A stretch of 64,000 bases of DNA from Neoechinorhynchus agilis (taxonomy: Eukaryota > Acanthocephala), in the NCBI GenBank assembly GCA_051530055.1, contig CM121342.1, positions 3,100,001 through 3,164,000 on the forward strand. Reading direction: 5' to 3'. Below are positions 24,601 through 35,744 of the stretch, one piece after another (position 1 is the stretch's first letter; each line of letters opens with the position of its first letter). The notes beneath the pieces are model-generated. The model made no database searches. It had not been told where the DNA came from and worked only from the letters and a program-made list of their open reading frames with translations. A program made the position numbers and the translations under genes.

Positions 24601-25450
24601 TAAAGATTTTAAAAAATCACTTAATTTTTTCATTGACGCGTTTGTCAAGAAGTTTGTCCGCGAGGAAAACTAGATCGATTTCGTCTCTAAAGTGCATCTA
24701 AACCTCCCCAGCGATCCAATTTTCTGCACTGTAATCAACTTTCCAAAAAGGGCGCAGATCCTATGTAGTAGCTCGAGCATTTTAGTATAATTGTATGGCA
24801 CATATCATGCAGCAAATTTGGTTAAATGAGAAACGGCTAATTGTATTCAAAAGTGTTTATCGTGACATTTCACAACGGCCTATTTTTTGGCTGATGCCAA
24901 TTAATATATAATTCCCAGCAATAGTTTACTTTCCACCAAGAGACTCATGTCTATTAATAACTTCCATCGCATGATGCAAAGCAAAGAGTGCGAACTTATT
25001 TTAAAACAACGAAAATCTTTGTATATAAAGGAATTTCTTTAAAAGTTAGAGTAAAAGGAAGTGCAAGGATTTCGAGAGTTACAACGAAGATCGACAACGA
25101 GTAGTTTCTCATGAGACTTGAAACAGAATCAAAGACTGATTTCAAGTTAGTATGCAAAATCCTTTTAGAGGGAGAAATTAAAAATGATTATTAAAAACCA
25201 GACTTGAGACAACAATTTCGCATGAATGAGAAGCAGCGCTTAGAGAATGATTTTAATAAAAAGCAAAAAATTATATAAAGATTTTGTAGGATACCAAAAA
25301 TGTTATGCAATAGATAAAATTATGGCCTACTTCCAAATAAAGACAAAGCTGTCGCGAATACGAATGTGCAAATTGTTTGATAAAAAAAATTTTAAATGTC
25401 CTTCCTCTTACAGGCAAGAGCTTCTTAGTCGCAGTAAATATATAAGAGAA
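21690..25450. other. Intergenic region with few signals
   Basis: Apart from the hairpin array at 22655-23200, no gene is convincing. Two short minus-strand stretches could be terminal exons of an unrecognised gene: one near 24037-24115 ending LNIDTTAPYWDF-stop, and one near 23880-23930 reading ECGGNSITLENCKKND. I could not connect them in frame. Confidence 0.35.
22655..23200. repeat. Hairpin satellite array 2
   Basis: Repeats the unit of the RPN1-intron array: AAGACGTTCTGCGAACCTCG with its inverted partner CGAGGTTCGCAGAACGTCTT, spaced by TTTCGCAAGAAAGCAACAAA and followed by AACTCTGCAACCCCTTTAAA. It ends in a separate hairpin at 23151-23192 (CTAAAATACAAGTGG ... CCACTTGTATTTTAG). Confidence 0.8.
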
Positions 25451-25454
25451 ATTT

Positions 25455-27337
25455 AATTCGAAAAATGGCTATATTTTCAATAGGTTCGTAAGTAGATCCG
25501 GGAATCCGGATAAGCATTGATGTTTTATCAATACAACAAATAGCTCCATGCCGGAATTTTCGTTCGCCAATGAATCTCCAATATCATTTAGATCTCAGCT
25601 AAAAAATCAAAGTGATTTTGCCTAAAATTCACTTGATCATTTAAAGCTTATTTTTTTTAGTATCCAAGAACTGATGAGAACTTCGAGTAATTTATAATGA
25701 ATCTTTTTCTTTTATAATATCGTACGGATATTCTTTTCATGAAATCACTTATCGACCGATCGATTAAATCCGCCAATCATAGATACCGATAGAAACGAAG
25801 AGCCTCTTAGTCCTAGTAGATTTCCAAGAGAAAATCTATTATCAGTGTCATGTTCTAATTCGAAAAGTGGCTGTATTTTCCAAAGGTTCGTAAGTAGATC
25901 TGAGAATCCGGATAAGCATTGATGTTTTATCAATACAACAAATAGCTAAATGCCGGAATTTCCGTTCGCCAATGAATATCCAATATCATTTAGATCCCAG
26001 CTAAAAAATCAAAATGATTTTGCCTAAAATTAACTTGATCATTTAAAGCTTATTTTTTTAGTATCCAAGAGCTGATGAGAACTTCGAGTAATTTATAATG
26101 AATCTTTTTCTTTTATAATATCGTACGGATATTCTTTTCATGAAATCACTTATCGACCGATCGATTAAATCCGCCAATCATAGATACCGATAGAAACGAA
26201 GAGCCTCTTAGTCCTAGTAGATTTCTAAGAGAAAATCTATTATCAGTGTCATATTCTAATTCGAAAAGTGGCTGTATTTTCCAAAGGTTCGTAAGTAGAT
26301 CCGAGAATCCGGATAAGCATTGATGTTTTATCAATACAACAAATAGCTAAATGCCGGAATTTCCGTTCGCCAATGAATCTCCAATATCATTTAGATCCCA
26401 GCTAAAAAATCAAAATGATTTTGCCTAAAATTCACTTGATCATTTAAAGCTTAATTTTTTTAGTATCCAAGAGCTGATGAGAACTTCGAGTAATTTATAA
26501 TGAATCTTTTATAATATCGTACGGATATTCTTTTCATGAAATCACTTATCGACCGATCGATTAAATCCGCCAATCATAGATACCGATAGAAACGAAGAGC
26601 CTCTTAGTCCTAGTAGATTTCCAAGAGAAAATCTATTATCAGTGTCATATTCTAATTCGAAAAGTGGCTGTATATTCCAAAGGTTCGTAAATAGATCCGA
26701 GAATCCGGATAAGCATTGATGTTTTATCAATACAACAAATAGCTCCATGCTGGAATTTCCGTTCGCCAATGAATCTCCAATATCATTTAGATCCCAGCTA
26801 AAAAATCAAAATGATTTTGCCTAAAATTCACTTGATCATTTAAAGCTTAATTTTTTTAGTATCCAAGAGCTGATGAGAACTTCGAGTAATTTATAATGAA
26901 TCTTTTATAATATCGTACGGATATTCTTTTCATGAAATCACTTATCGACCGATCGATTAAATCCGCCAATCATAGATACCGATAGAAACGAAGAGCCTCT
27001 TAGTCCTAGTAGATTTCTAAGAGAAAATCTATTATCAGTGTCATGTTCTAATTCGAAAAGTGGCTGTATTTTCCAAAGGTTCGTAAGTAGATCTGAGAAT
27101 CCGGATAAGCATTGATGTTTTATCAATACAACAAATAGCTAAATGCCGGAATTTCCGTTCGCCAATGAATCTCCAATATCATTTAGATCCCAGTTAAAAA
27201 ATCAAAATGATTTTGCCTAAAATTCACTTGATCATTTAAAGCTTAATTTTTTTAGTATCCAAGAGCTGATGAGAACTTCGAGTAATTTATAATGAATCTT
27301 TTATAATATCGTACGGATATTCTTTTCATGAAATCAC
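25455..27337. repeat. Satellite with 396-bp unit, about 4.7 copies
   Basis: The block ATGAAATCACTTATCGACC recurs at 25739, 26140, 26536 and 26932 and ends degenerate at 27328, giving spacings of 401, 396, 396 and 396 bp. Copies are almost identical, so the array is young or homogenised. A conserved minus-strand frame of 62 codons in each unit follows from the repeat and shows no gene hallmarks. Confidence 0.93.
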
Positions 27338-27691
27338 GTATCGAATGGGAAATAAACTTTTCACTCCTTCCTCAACAAGACCATCTCGAACCTTTATCGA
27401 GTTATCAGTCCAATCGCAAATTGCCTAAGGAATTCTTCCCCATTTCCGGAATAGGACTCCATAATCGCTTTTGTAGCTTACTTCCGATTGTAACCTTCAT
27501 TTTATTTCTATTCAGTAGTTTTGGGATGTTCCTTGCTTTGCGCTTTTCTTCTAAAATTTCTAGTATGTTTTTCCACTTGCTGGTTGAATCTGCGCTTTTC
27601 GATTCTGGGTTCCCTTATAAGATCTTGATGATTCAAACCGAGAGAAAAATTGCTAGCAGTCATGCTTTAAAAAAGGTTACTGAAATTGTTT

Positions 27692-28246
27692 AACTTATTT
27701 AATTTTACTAATTTTTTTAATCTTGTAAAAGACATTGTCGACGAGAAAATTGTAATTTAATTAAATCGAAATTTACAAAACCTTGATAAAGGCTCAAGAT
27801 TAATAATATTCCTTCAATTTTTTCGCTATAAACAAGGATGAATAATTTAATCTTTTTGAGTGCGATCATAATCCTTTTTGTTCCTCGAGTCGATTGATTT
27901 CTCATGAACTTAACTCGTATTCGCTTTATTCATGCTGTAAATATTGCAATTTGATCAATACTTTAAAGATATCTTCGGTAAAATCTGAATTTTTTTGTTT
28001 GGGGTACAGAGTTCGTTTTTATTCGAGCCTTGAAGTGCATTCGGAATTATCCGACTCAAAAGATTATGATCACACTCAAGAAGATTAAAGTATTCATCCT
28101 TGTTTATAGCAGAAAAATTGAAGCAATTTTATTAATCTTGAGCCTTTATCAAGGTTTTGTAAATTTCGATTAGATTAAATTACAATTTTCTCGTCGACAA
28201 TGTCTTTTACAAGATTACAAAAATTAGTAAAATTAAATAAGTTGAA
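27692..28246. mobile_element. Inverted-repeat (MITE-like) element, about 555 bp
   Basis: Terminal arms of about 155 bp. The left arm begins AACTTATTTAATTTTACTAA and includes GACATTGTCGACGAGAAAA, and the right arm carries the reverse complement up to AAATAAGTT. Weaker inverted similarity continues outward (AAAATTGCTAGCA near 27650, TGCTAGCAATTTT near 28301). The interior has no transposase frame, so it is non-autonomous. Confidence 0.8.
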
Positions 28247-28249
28247 TTT

Positions 28250-29050
28250 TTCATTTGCATTTTGTGAGCGAAACTAAAACAGGGCAGAATTTGAAGGATG
28301 AGTGCTAGCAATTTTCCTCAATACCAAATGGAAGCGGCAAAACTAAGAAAAAGAAAGTGCCTTTTTCCCGTCGAAGACAGTTACCTAAAAAAATGAATAA
28401 TTTTTTGTATATCATTGCGATCAGCAAATTTATTTAGATTGAACTGTTCATATTTATTGTACGGCAAAATATCAAATTTTAAAAATAAAATCATTTCAAT
28501 TTCCTCGCCATAAAACAACATTTTTTCATGATTTTATACAAATCACTGTAAAAAATTTTTTTTAACGTCTATTTCTATTTCCCATCAACCTTTAAAAAAT
28601 GTTCAATGTCTCTCCAGACAAAGACAAATTCCGTTCCGCACTACATGAACTTCGTGTTCTATCAACGATCTGAAAAAAATGTTTCCTTTATTTTTTTTAT
28701 TAATCACACCGAAATGGTCGTCTTTTATTGTCGACTTAAATTATTCGATGTGTTGTTGTAACGCAACCACTTGATTGCAATCTCGTTAAAAAACAGTCTT
28801 TTGAAGTTTAGTATAGACCAATCCAAAATTTTATTCTGCTCATTCGAGAATCGAAACTTTATTTCTGTTTTTAAAATTCTGTCTCTTGAAATGGTAGTTA
28901 CGTCTTAAAGACTTAATTATTGTCTTAAAAACTAGTTTCGCAATTTCTGCGACGAGAACTCGTGCTTTTAAATAAAAGTATAGAGCAATCCATAGCCTCT
29001 AAAAGACAATCGACTTCAGAATGATTGTGTGCGTTTCTCTCTAGTGCATA
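28250..29050. other. AT-rich spacer, nothing recognised
   Basis: No coding frame, RNA gene or tandem structure is evident between the inverted-repeat element and hairpin array 3. Confidence 0.5.
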
Positions 29051-29870
29051 GAGTTATAATTTAGAACTCTTCATCCCTTTAAAGAGTTTATTAAAGACGT
29101 TCTGTGAACATCATCGAGATGGGTTCATTATCAGTTTATTTCACAGGGATGCAACAAACTGATAATGAACCCCTTCGGGGAGGTTCGCAGAACGTCTTTA
29201 ATAAAAAAATTAGAAATATTCTTTAGAACTCTGCAACCCCCATAGAGAGTTTATTAAAGACGTCCCGCGAACCTCGTCCGGGGGGTCATCATCAGTTTAT
29301 TTCGCAAGAAAGCAACAAACTTGCGAAACGAACTGATAATGAACCCTGCGAGGTTCACAGAACGTCTTTAATAAAAAATTAGACTTATTTTTTAGAACTC
29401 TGCAACCCCTTTAAAAAGTTTATTAAAGACGTTCTGCGACCCTCGTCGGGTTCATCATCAGTTTATTTCGCAAGAAAGCAACAAACTTGCGAATCGAACT
29501 GATGATGAACCCTGCGAGGTTCACAGAACGTCTTTAATAAAAAATTAGACTTATTCTTTAGAAGTCTGCAACCCCTTTAAAAAGTTTATTAAAGACGTTC
29601 TGCGAACCTCGTCCGTGGGATTCATCATCAGTTTATTTCACAAGAAAGCAACAAACTTGCGAATCGAACTGATGATGAACCCTGTGAGGTTCGCAGAACG
29701 TCTTTACCAAACAATTAGACTTATTGTTTAGAACTCTTCATCCCCTTTGAAAAGTTTATTAAAGACGTTCTGCGAACCTCACCGAAGGGGTTCATCATCA
29801 TCAGTTCTAAAATACAAGTGGCTTAATGGTTATTCTGCTCTCACACGCGCTTATGGTTCATTATGTGAAG
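29050..29870. repeat. Hairpin satellite array 3
   Basis: About four head-to-tail units of the same family as at 2357 and 22655, with the hairpin arms more intact (GTTCATCATCAGTTTATTTC against GAACTGATGATGAAC). The right flank ACAAGTGGCTTAATGGTTAT, leading into TCTGCTCTCACACGCGC, is shared with array 1 near 2500. The family therefore has a defined end as well as an amplifying core. Confidence 0.85.
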
Positions 29871-30214
29871 ATTTCTAAACGATAATTCTCAAATACTTAT
29901 ATTCCGGTATCTCCCCATTTGGGTCCTCATAAACACTTGAATTCTGATTTGTTCAGTGAATGCGGTTTGTTGTTTTTGGAGTGGATTACGGGTTCGGTCG
30001 GGTTCTTTCCTCGGGTTACATTTCTAGAGCTTATTTTTTTGGCGTTCACATATTCGTCTAATCTGCATGATACGCTAACCCGTTTCCTTCCTTTAAGCTC
30101 CGTTAACTGAATCCGGAAGCACGCCTTATTGTCCGACGCCGTAATTCGATGATTTCAAGCGTTTCAGACACTCGTAGGAAAGATGGCGTTAATCTATTGA
30201 CGGCGTCGACAAAA

Positions 30215-32182
30215 ATGTTAATCCATTGTTTCTCTTTGCCAATCATAATCATAGCCAGCATTCCATTATTTGGCTCGGTGTACGGTGGAGGCAACGCAAA
30301 TGGTACTGCAGCGACTACATATCTGCGAACTGAGGCCGGACGCAGTGTTGAGTTTGCATGTAGTAATGATGTTCGAAGTACTCGAAACACGAGTTTAATG
30401 TTCTCGGATGATGAAGGTTCTACATGGAGTCCACTTAATGGATTCAATATAACCAAAGGTGTTGTTCGTATCGACGGTGTTGATTTAAAACATTCAGGAC
30501 TGTATAAATGTTTGGGTGGATCGGAGAAATTGTATCATCTGTGGGTATACGGTGAGTTTTGCAGTTAATCGAAGACGATATTCATTTCTTACGCCATAGA
30601 TCTCCAACTCAGTTGGGTATACACTTGTCCATCTGACGGAAGTGCTCATTGTAGCCCAGACTACGACAAAAATAGAATGTATATTGTCGAAAATGCTACT
30701 GTGGTTCTGGGATGCACTTCCTTTTACGCTAACATGGGCGAGTCGGTTAAACTTGAAACAAGAGTTCCTTCGCATTGGGAATCACCTCTTGAAAAATCAA
30801 ACAAATCATCCGTGTCCCAATCGAAGAGATGGCGAGTGTCTATCAGTGCTCGTGATAGAAAACAAAAGGTTCAATGTGCAATTAGAGCTCTAAACCGAGA
30901 AGGAAAGTATGAGACACTAGCAGAAACCGGTTTCACTATTGAAGTAAGAGGTGAATATTTGTTTATTGTAAGAGAACAACATTAGCCAATATTCACCACC
31001 ACGTCTTAACCTCAAATTTATTTTTTATACAGTCAAATCAAAAATATGAACGCCTGGCAGAAATTTTTCGGGATTATTGAAGACCAGACGAGGCTTCCAA
31101 CGTTTCCGAATCTATTTCAGATTCTAAATTTAGTTAAGACTTCAACGCACGGAACGGCGAAGCATTTTTATCCTCCATTGCCTCGTAGAAGCATCCAGCA
31201 TTCCCTTTCTTAAGCGCTGATTCCCTGATAAAAATAGTTTTGTTGTTGCGACTATTTTTCAGGATTAGTTATGCGGTTAATTGTCTCAATAGCGAGAGAG
31301 GCTGGAAAACACGGAGAACGAGACGGGTCGAGGCATTGGTATTTCTCCTTTTCTCGATGTCGTTTTTGCCATTTTACCGGCTTCTGAAACTGCATGGGAC
31401 AAGTTGTTCTTCGCAATCGTATTCGTGCTCTTCTAAATATCATTTTAATGTTACTACTTGAATCTTTTTTTTGCCTCGTAAACTACATCTTCTGTATGGA
31501 TTAGAATCAACGATTTTAAAATACAAAACTGCAAAAGATTCAGACTCTTGTCTTTTAAATAGATGCAAAAAATCCAGATTCTCTTCTTGATGACAAACGA
31601 TTCAGCGGTCTCTCGCTTTGGTTCGGCAGTTATTACAGTAAGAACTAATCTTTGATTCCACTAATTCCTTTAAAAAAGAAGAATACATAAGCTTAATTTT
31701 CTCAATATTGTCAATAATTGCGGCACTTACAATACTAGTCTGTTGGAAACGACGAAGACATCGAAAGATCGCAATGACTCCAAGTGAGAGTTTGTTCGTT
31801 TGGCTGAAAGTAATTCACTTTCTCTTTTTAAGCCAATCAACGACAAAGATCGAACAGTATTCTTCTATCACGAAGGTAAACAAAGTGATTTTAGGTGTGT
31901 TTTAGTTTAATGGAATTATTTAGTGTAAGAGATAAAAGATTGCATAGTGGTCCAGGTAATATATTTCTCTAACTTTTAACCCTATTATTCAATGGAAATT
32001 TATGTCAAGTGATTGGTTATTCGATTCCTGCGGAACACATAGCTCATACAAGAGCTTCAGCCGAATATTTCGATCGATCGAGGGCATCATTAGCCCTGAT
32101 CAACTCAAAATATCCAGATTCGTCCGATTCGGAAAACGATACACGAACACCACCCAAACGGCCACCCCCGAGGCTTAAATAA
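30215..32182 (+). CDS. Ig-domain single-pass membrane protein
   Basis: The start at 30215 is preferred over 30149 because it opens a signal peptide (MLIHCFSLPIIIIASIPLFG). Exon 1 (to 30551) encodes an Ig-like domain: VEFACSND ... W ... DGVDLKHSGLYKCLGG. A GT-AG intron leads to exon 2 (30600 to about 30945), a second Ig-like domain (VVLGCTSFYANMG ... VQCAIRALNREGKYE). A transmembrane exon near 31690-31784 follows (LIFSILSIIAALTILVCW then KRRRHRK). After a short exon (NRTVFFYHE, about 31850-31876), the last exon (32010-32182) encodes VIGYSIPAEHIAHTRASAEY and a proline-rich tail PPKRPPPRLK. Exons between 30945 and 31690 are unresolved. It resembles small neuronal or immune-type Ig receptors or adhesion proteins; no specific ortholog is recognised. 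Confidence 0.65.
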
Positions 32183-32905
32183 ACATCGATTTTAAAGTGT
32201 GTGTTTCAATTTCTGATCAAAATAAACAGTACTTGATCTCTCGGTTTATGTAAAAATAATTGGATACATTTATTTGAAAGCTCGTTTCAAAAAGCGGATA
32301 GCAATGTTCCCTCTGATTTTGTGACAGGCAAAAGATTAAAACGGACAAATCCGAATGAAAACCTTAAATGAGCGGAATCTGTAATTATAGTAACACATTT
32401 TTGATCCTCCGAACACTCGAATCCGCAGGAGAGATTGTTAGGTTGTAAGGTTGGGTATTTCCTCCGATTCATGATAGTTAGAATTGTTTTTGGTTTGTAG
32501 GTTGATTTTTGTTTATTTGATTTTTGTCGGTGTGCGAGGAACTGAAGGATGAAAAATATTGGGGCGACGCGAGTGTTGTAATTGTGAGTAAAATATATAG
32601 AAAAGGATAAATTTAATATTCCTTTTTAAACAATTAAACTTAATTTTATTGAGGATTTCATTAAGGTATGGTCAGATTTATATTGTTGTTAAGGTCGCTT
32701 GTCGACAACACCCGAGAGGACTATGTATTAAAGGCGGCTGAATCAATTAGAGTCATTTAGCACTTACTTGAAAGGATTTCATTTGCTTGAAAGTAAATTG
32801 AATTGATAAAATAACTCTGACTCAATCAGTTCAAATATAGTTGGTGGATTGCCAACTGATTTCTCAACCGCATGTTGTCGTTTCAATTGTCACTTTATTT
32901 AAGCG

Positions 32906-33086
32906 ATTTCCGCGATTAAGAACAAATGTTTATTAATGATCGATATTTCGGGGTTTTATTCCTTCTTCAAGGTCCAACACAACACACACACAATTGTTTG
33001 CAAGTGTTTACGACCTCTGAAGAAGGAGTAAAACTCCGAAATCGCGGTCATTGATAAACATTTGTTCAACCGTGGAAATTACTTAA
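32906..33086. repeat. Inverted repeat of about 180 bp
   Basis: Left arm GAACAAATGTTTATTAATGA, then ATATTTCGGGGTTTTA and TCCTTCTTC. The right arm is the inverse (GAAGAAGGAGTAAAACTCCG, then TGATAAACATTTGTTC). The centre holds an ACACACAC run. It lies just upstream of the Penelope-like remnant and may belong to that element's terminal structure. Confidence 0.7.
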
Positions 33087-33419
33087 ATAACAACAATTGA
33101 AAAGTCCAAATATATACATTCTTCTTTAAAGATATCGCTTCTCGGATGTCGACAAGCGACCTAAACAACAATAAATTAAGCTTAATAATTTGTTATATAC
33201 ATACGTGATCCCGATCTAATTTACCTTTTCACCCCCAATCTTCAAACTAGTGAATTTGTTTGTATTAGGCGTATAAAAATTCAAACGATTTATTGGTTCG
33301 TGTCTACGAAACAACGTTGATAAACGCTTATAATATTGTACCTTCGAAAACAATTGGAACCAATGAATCCTTTGAATTTTTACACGCCTATCACAAACAT
33401 GAACAATTCAATCTTCAAG

Positions 33420-33605
33420 CTAATGAATTTGCACAGTTTAGCATTTTATGATTGCTTGAGAAATGATGAATTTTGTATTGGGACCTCAATCGCTATTCGG
33501 GCGGAGGGAAGACTAATGAATTTGCATAGTTTAGCATTTTATGATTGCTTGAGAAATGATGAATTTTGTATTGGGACCTCACCCGCTATTCGGGCGGAGG
33601 GGATA
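33420..33605. repeat. 93-bp direct duplication, two copies
   Basis: The block starting CTAATGAATTTGCA and ending GGGCGGAGGGAAGA is repeated back to back (33420 and 33513), with three to four differences. No coding meaning is evident. Confidence 0.85.
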
Positions 33606-33719
33606 GCCTTTTATAATTTGAATTGTAGTTTCAGTCCTTTATGCAGTAGCGTAAAATTAAACAACCAATGTCCATTAAATTTCATTTTTGGTAATTTTCG
33701 GCCACGAAGATGAGAGAGA

Positions 33720-34660
33720 ATGACGAAGCAAGAAAAGTACTTCATTGAAGCACCATCCATCAGTCGTCTATGGAACTCAAAAATGGAAACTGTAATCACA
33801 AAGATTTATATAACAAGAAGGGCAGGACTCTCCAAACAGTACTTCGACCGAAGAATGAGAATGGTATTTCTGGTTGTGTCTACAAGATCCCAAGTTCCAA
33901 CTGCAATATATCAAATGTGGGACAAACGAACAATCTAAAAAGAAGGATTGCCGAGCACCGAAAAGCAACCTTAAAGAAGACTCATCATTAAATTTTACTT
34001 TTGTCCTTCTTGTCCGGCTTATTTCTAGGCACAAAGCCAAACAAACCAATTGCATCAGAGAAGTCATATAACCACATAGTCTCTAATGCACGGTTAAAAG
34101 TTTGTACATCTCTCCGGATTCTCAGATGAGTCCCGGGGAGCCGGGACTCATCAGTGAGTTTCCTCCTTTCAACGAGGTATTTCGTCCCCTTTGGTCGTGC
34201 GTCATTGGCGGTAACGGATTCGAACCAGTTGACCCTCAACTGGTGGGATCTGGAGCATTAGTCCATTTGACCACCTCGACACAATTACGAAATGTCAAAC
34301 CCAGCCAGTTTTTCGACTCAGGGTGAGGCGCTGTATTCTATTTTACGTTTTACTGGCAAGCCGGTTTGTTTTCATATCATCATTAAATTTAGTTTGCCCC
34401 TTCTTGTCCGACTTATTTTTAGGCACAAAGCCAAACAAATTGCATCAGAGAAGTGATATAACCACATAGTCTCCAATGCACGGTTAAAAGTTTGTACAAT
34501 TGCATCAGAGAAGTGATATAACCACATAGTCTCCAATGCACGGTTAAAAGTTTGTACGCATCCCTCGGGATTCTCAGATGCCTCCCGGGGAGGCGGGACT
34601 CATCAGTGAGTTTCCTCCCTTCAACGAGGTATTTCGCCCCCTTTGGTCGTGCATCATGTC
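33720..34660 (+). mobile_element. Penelope-like element remnant (GIY-YIG end and tail)
   Basis: A decayed element with several breaks. The recognisable part is the GIY-YIG endonuclease C-terminus at about 33770-33990 (GCVYKIPSSNCNISNVGQT then NLKRRIAEHRK), which matches the Penelope pattern of GVYKIPC.C...YVGQT followed by RL.EH. Reverse transcriptase is not recognised upstream. The tail segment (about 34010-34200) is repeated at 34395-34660, where a 60-bp block is itself doubled (34441 and 34501). Both tail copies carry hammerhead-like core motifs on the minus strand. Confidence 0.65.
34205..34282 (-). other. tRNA-like sequence (pseudogene or SINE head)
   Basis: On the minus strand, GTGGTCAAATGGACTA resembles an A box and GGTTCGAATCC is a perfect B box, about the right distance apart for a class II tRNA. 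The acceptor arms do not pair and the anticodon stem is poor, so it is not a functional tRNA gene. It is inserted between the two Penelope tail copies. Confidence 0.4.
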
Positions 34661-34973
34661 GGAAATCGCATTGTTATATTTCGTCAAAAGTCATAGTGAA
34701 AGATCACTAAATTTGCAAGATTCGTTAAAATTGGATAACACCATTGAAATCAGCGCATTAGATGTGCTCAAAATGTTTTATAAGATCTAACCCGCATCTT
34801 CGCACCATGGATTAAATTAAGATGTCTTTTATGAACATCAACCTTCGAACCAAATGTTAAGGTTGACAAAGGCAAAAAACAGTAAATGCTGGTGAAATCA
34901 GCTTTAAAATTACATCTAGAAAAGTTAATTTGATCTGATCCCCATTTTTTTAAAGCTATTCGTTTTATTTGAG

Positions 34974-35268
34974 TTATTTATTTGATAATTTTCGGTCTTC
35001 GCGTAGCCTTCTTTAGTCTATTGTTTCGCAAGTTTGTCAATAAATAAATCAATTATTATAATTCGGTACTCAGATTCTTGCGCGGAGTGATGTAAGGCGC
35101 GACAGGGTGACGATCGAGTCCATGATGGTACAAAAACGGATATTTTTGTGGGCAACAAATCGGATTGCACACTCAATCTGAGGATACCACCGGATAAACG
35201 AATCGGGTGCATTTTAGATAGACTGAAGAAAGCCTACGCGAAGGCCGAAAATTATCAAATAAATGAAT
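34974..35268. repeat. Inverted repeat flanking an element fragment
   Basis: Left arm ATTTGATAATTTTCGGTCTT, then CGCGTAGCC and TTCTTTAGTC. Right arm GACTGAAGAAAGCC, then TACGCGAAGGCCGAAAATTA. The motif of CTGAAGAAGGC beside CCGAAA is repeated at 35650-35690 and is a common terminal theme of Penelope-like elements. Confidence 0.65.
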
Positions 35269-35450
35269 TATCATAATTCGCTATAAAAAGTCAAATGAAA
35301 GAAGAATTGAAAACAACGCAAGAGTTTTTGCCACCGCGCGGCAGGCTTTGGACATCTACATAGCACGGCGGAGCGTACTGATTCTTCCGGGGAAATTACG
35401 TCACGATACGATTAATTGTTAGTTATATTTTGTTTGGTTATTGAGAACGA

Positions 35451-35521
35451 GGCAATGCTGCCAGCGTGATGGCGACGGTCGAGGAAGGACAAAAGCTGGA
35501 ATTTGGCGGGGGGCTGTGAGT
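35451..35521 (+). mobile_element. LINE tail fragment, endonuclease-type family (copy B)
   Basis: Only the last 24 or so codons and the stop region are present (GNAASVMATVEEGQKLEFGG), nearly identical to copy A at 8430-8489. A very short 5'-truncated insertion. Confidence 0.7.
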
Positions 35522-35744
35522 GTGCTTCAAACGTTGCCAAAGGCGCGTAACGATTGAACGATTAAACATATAAAATGCATTTTCTTTTGAGAAAATAGAG
35601 ATTAATTTCAATTTCAATTAGCGATATTCACTAAGAAATAGATTTATATTGAAAATTTTCGGTCTTTTCGTTGGCCTTCTTCAGTCAGATTGTTTATCGC
35701 TAATTGAAATTGAAACAATTATAATCAATTTCTTTACAAGAGGT

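Noticed and set aside
25670-25700. CTGATGAGAACTTCGAG in the 396-bp satellite as a hammerhead core
   Set aside because: The GAAA half of the core is missing, so no hammerhead fold is possible.
25745-27126. Repeated 62-codon minus-strand frames
   Set aside because: They recur once per 396-bp satellite unit and have no start context or domain features.
27328-27693. 121-codon plus-strand frame with one hydrophobic segment
   Set aside because: It begins inside the last satellite unit and ends at an inverted-repeat element; no splice partner, no family similarity.
33336-33713. 125-codon plus-strand frame
   Set aside because: It is created by the 93-bp direct duplication and has no coding hallmarks.
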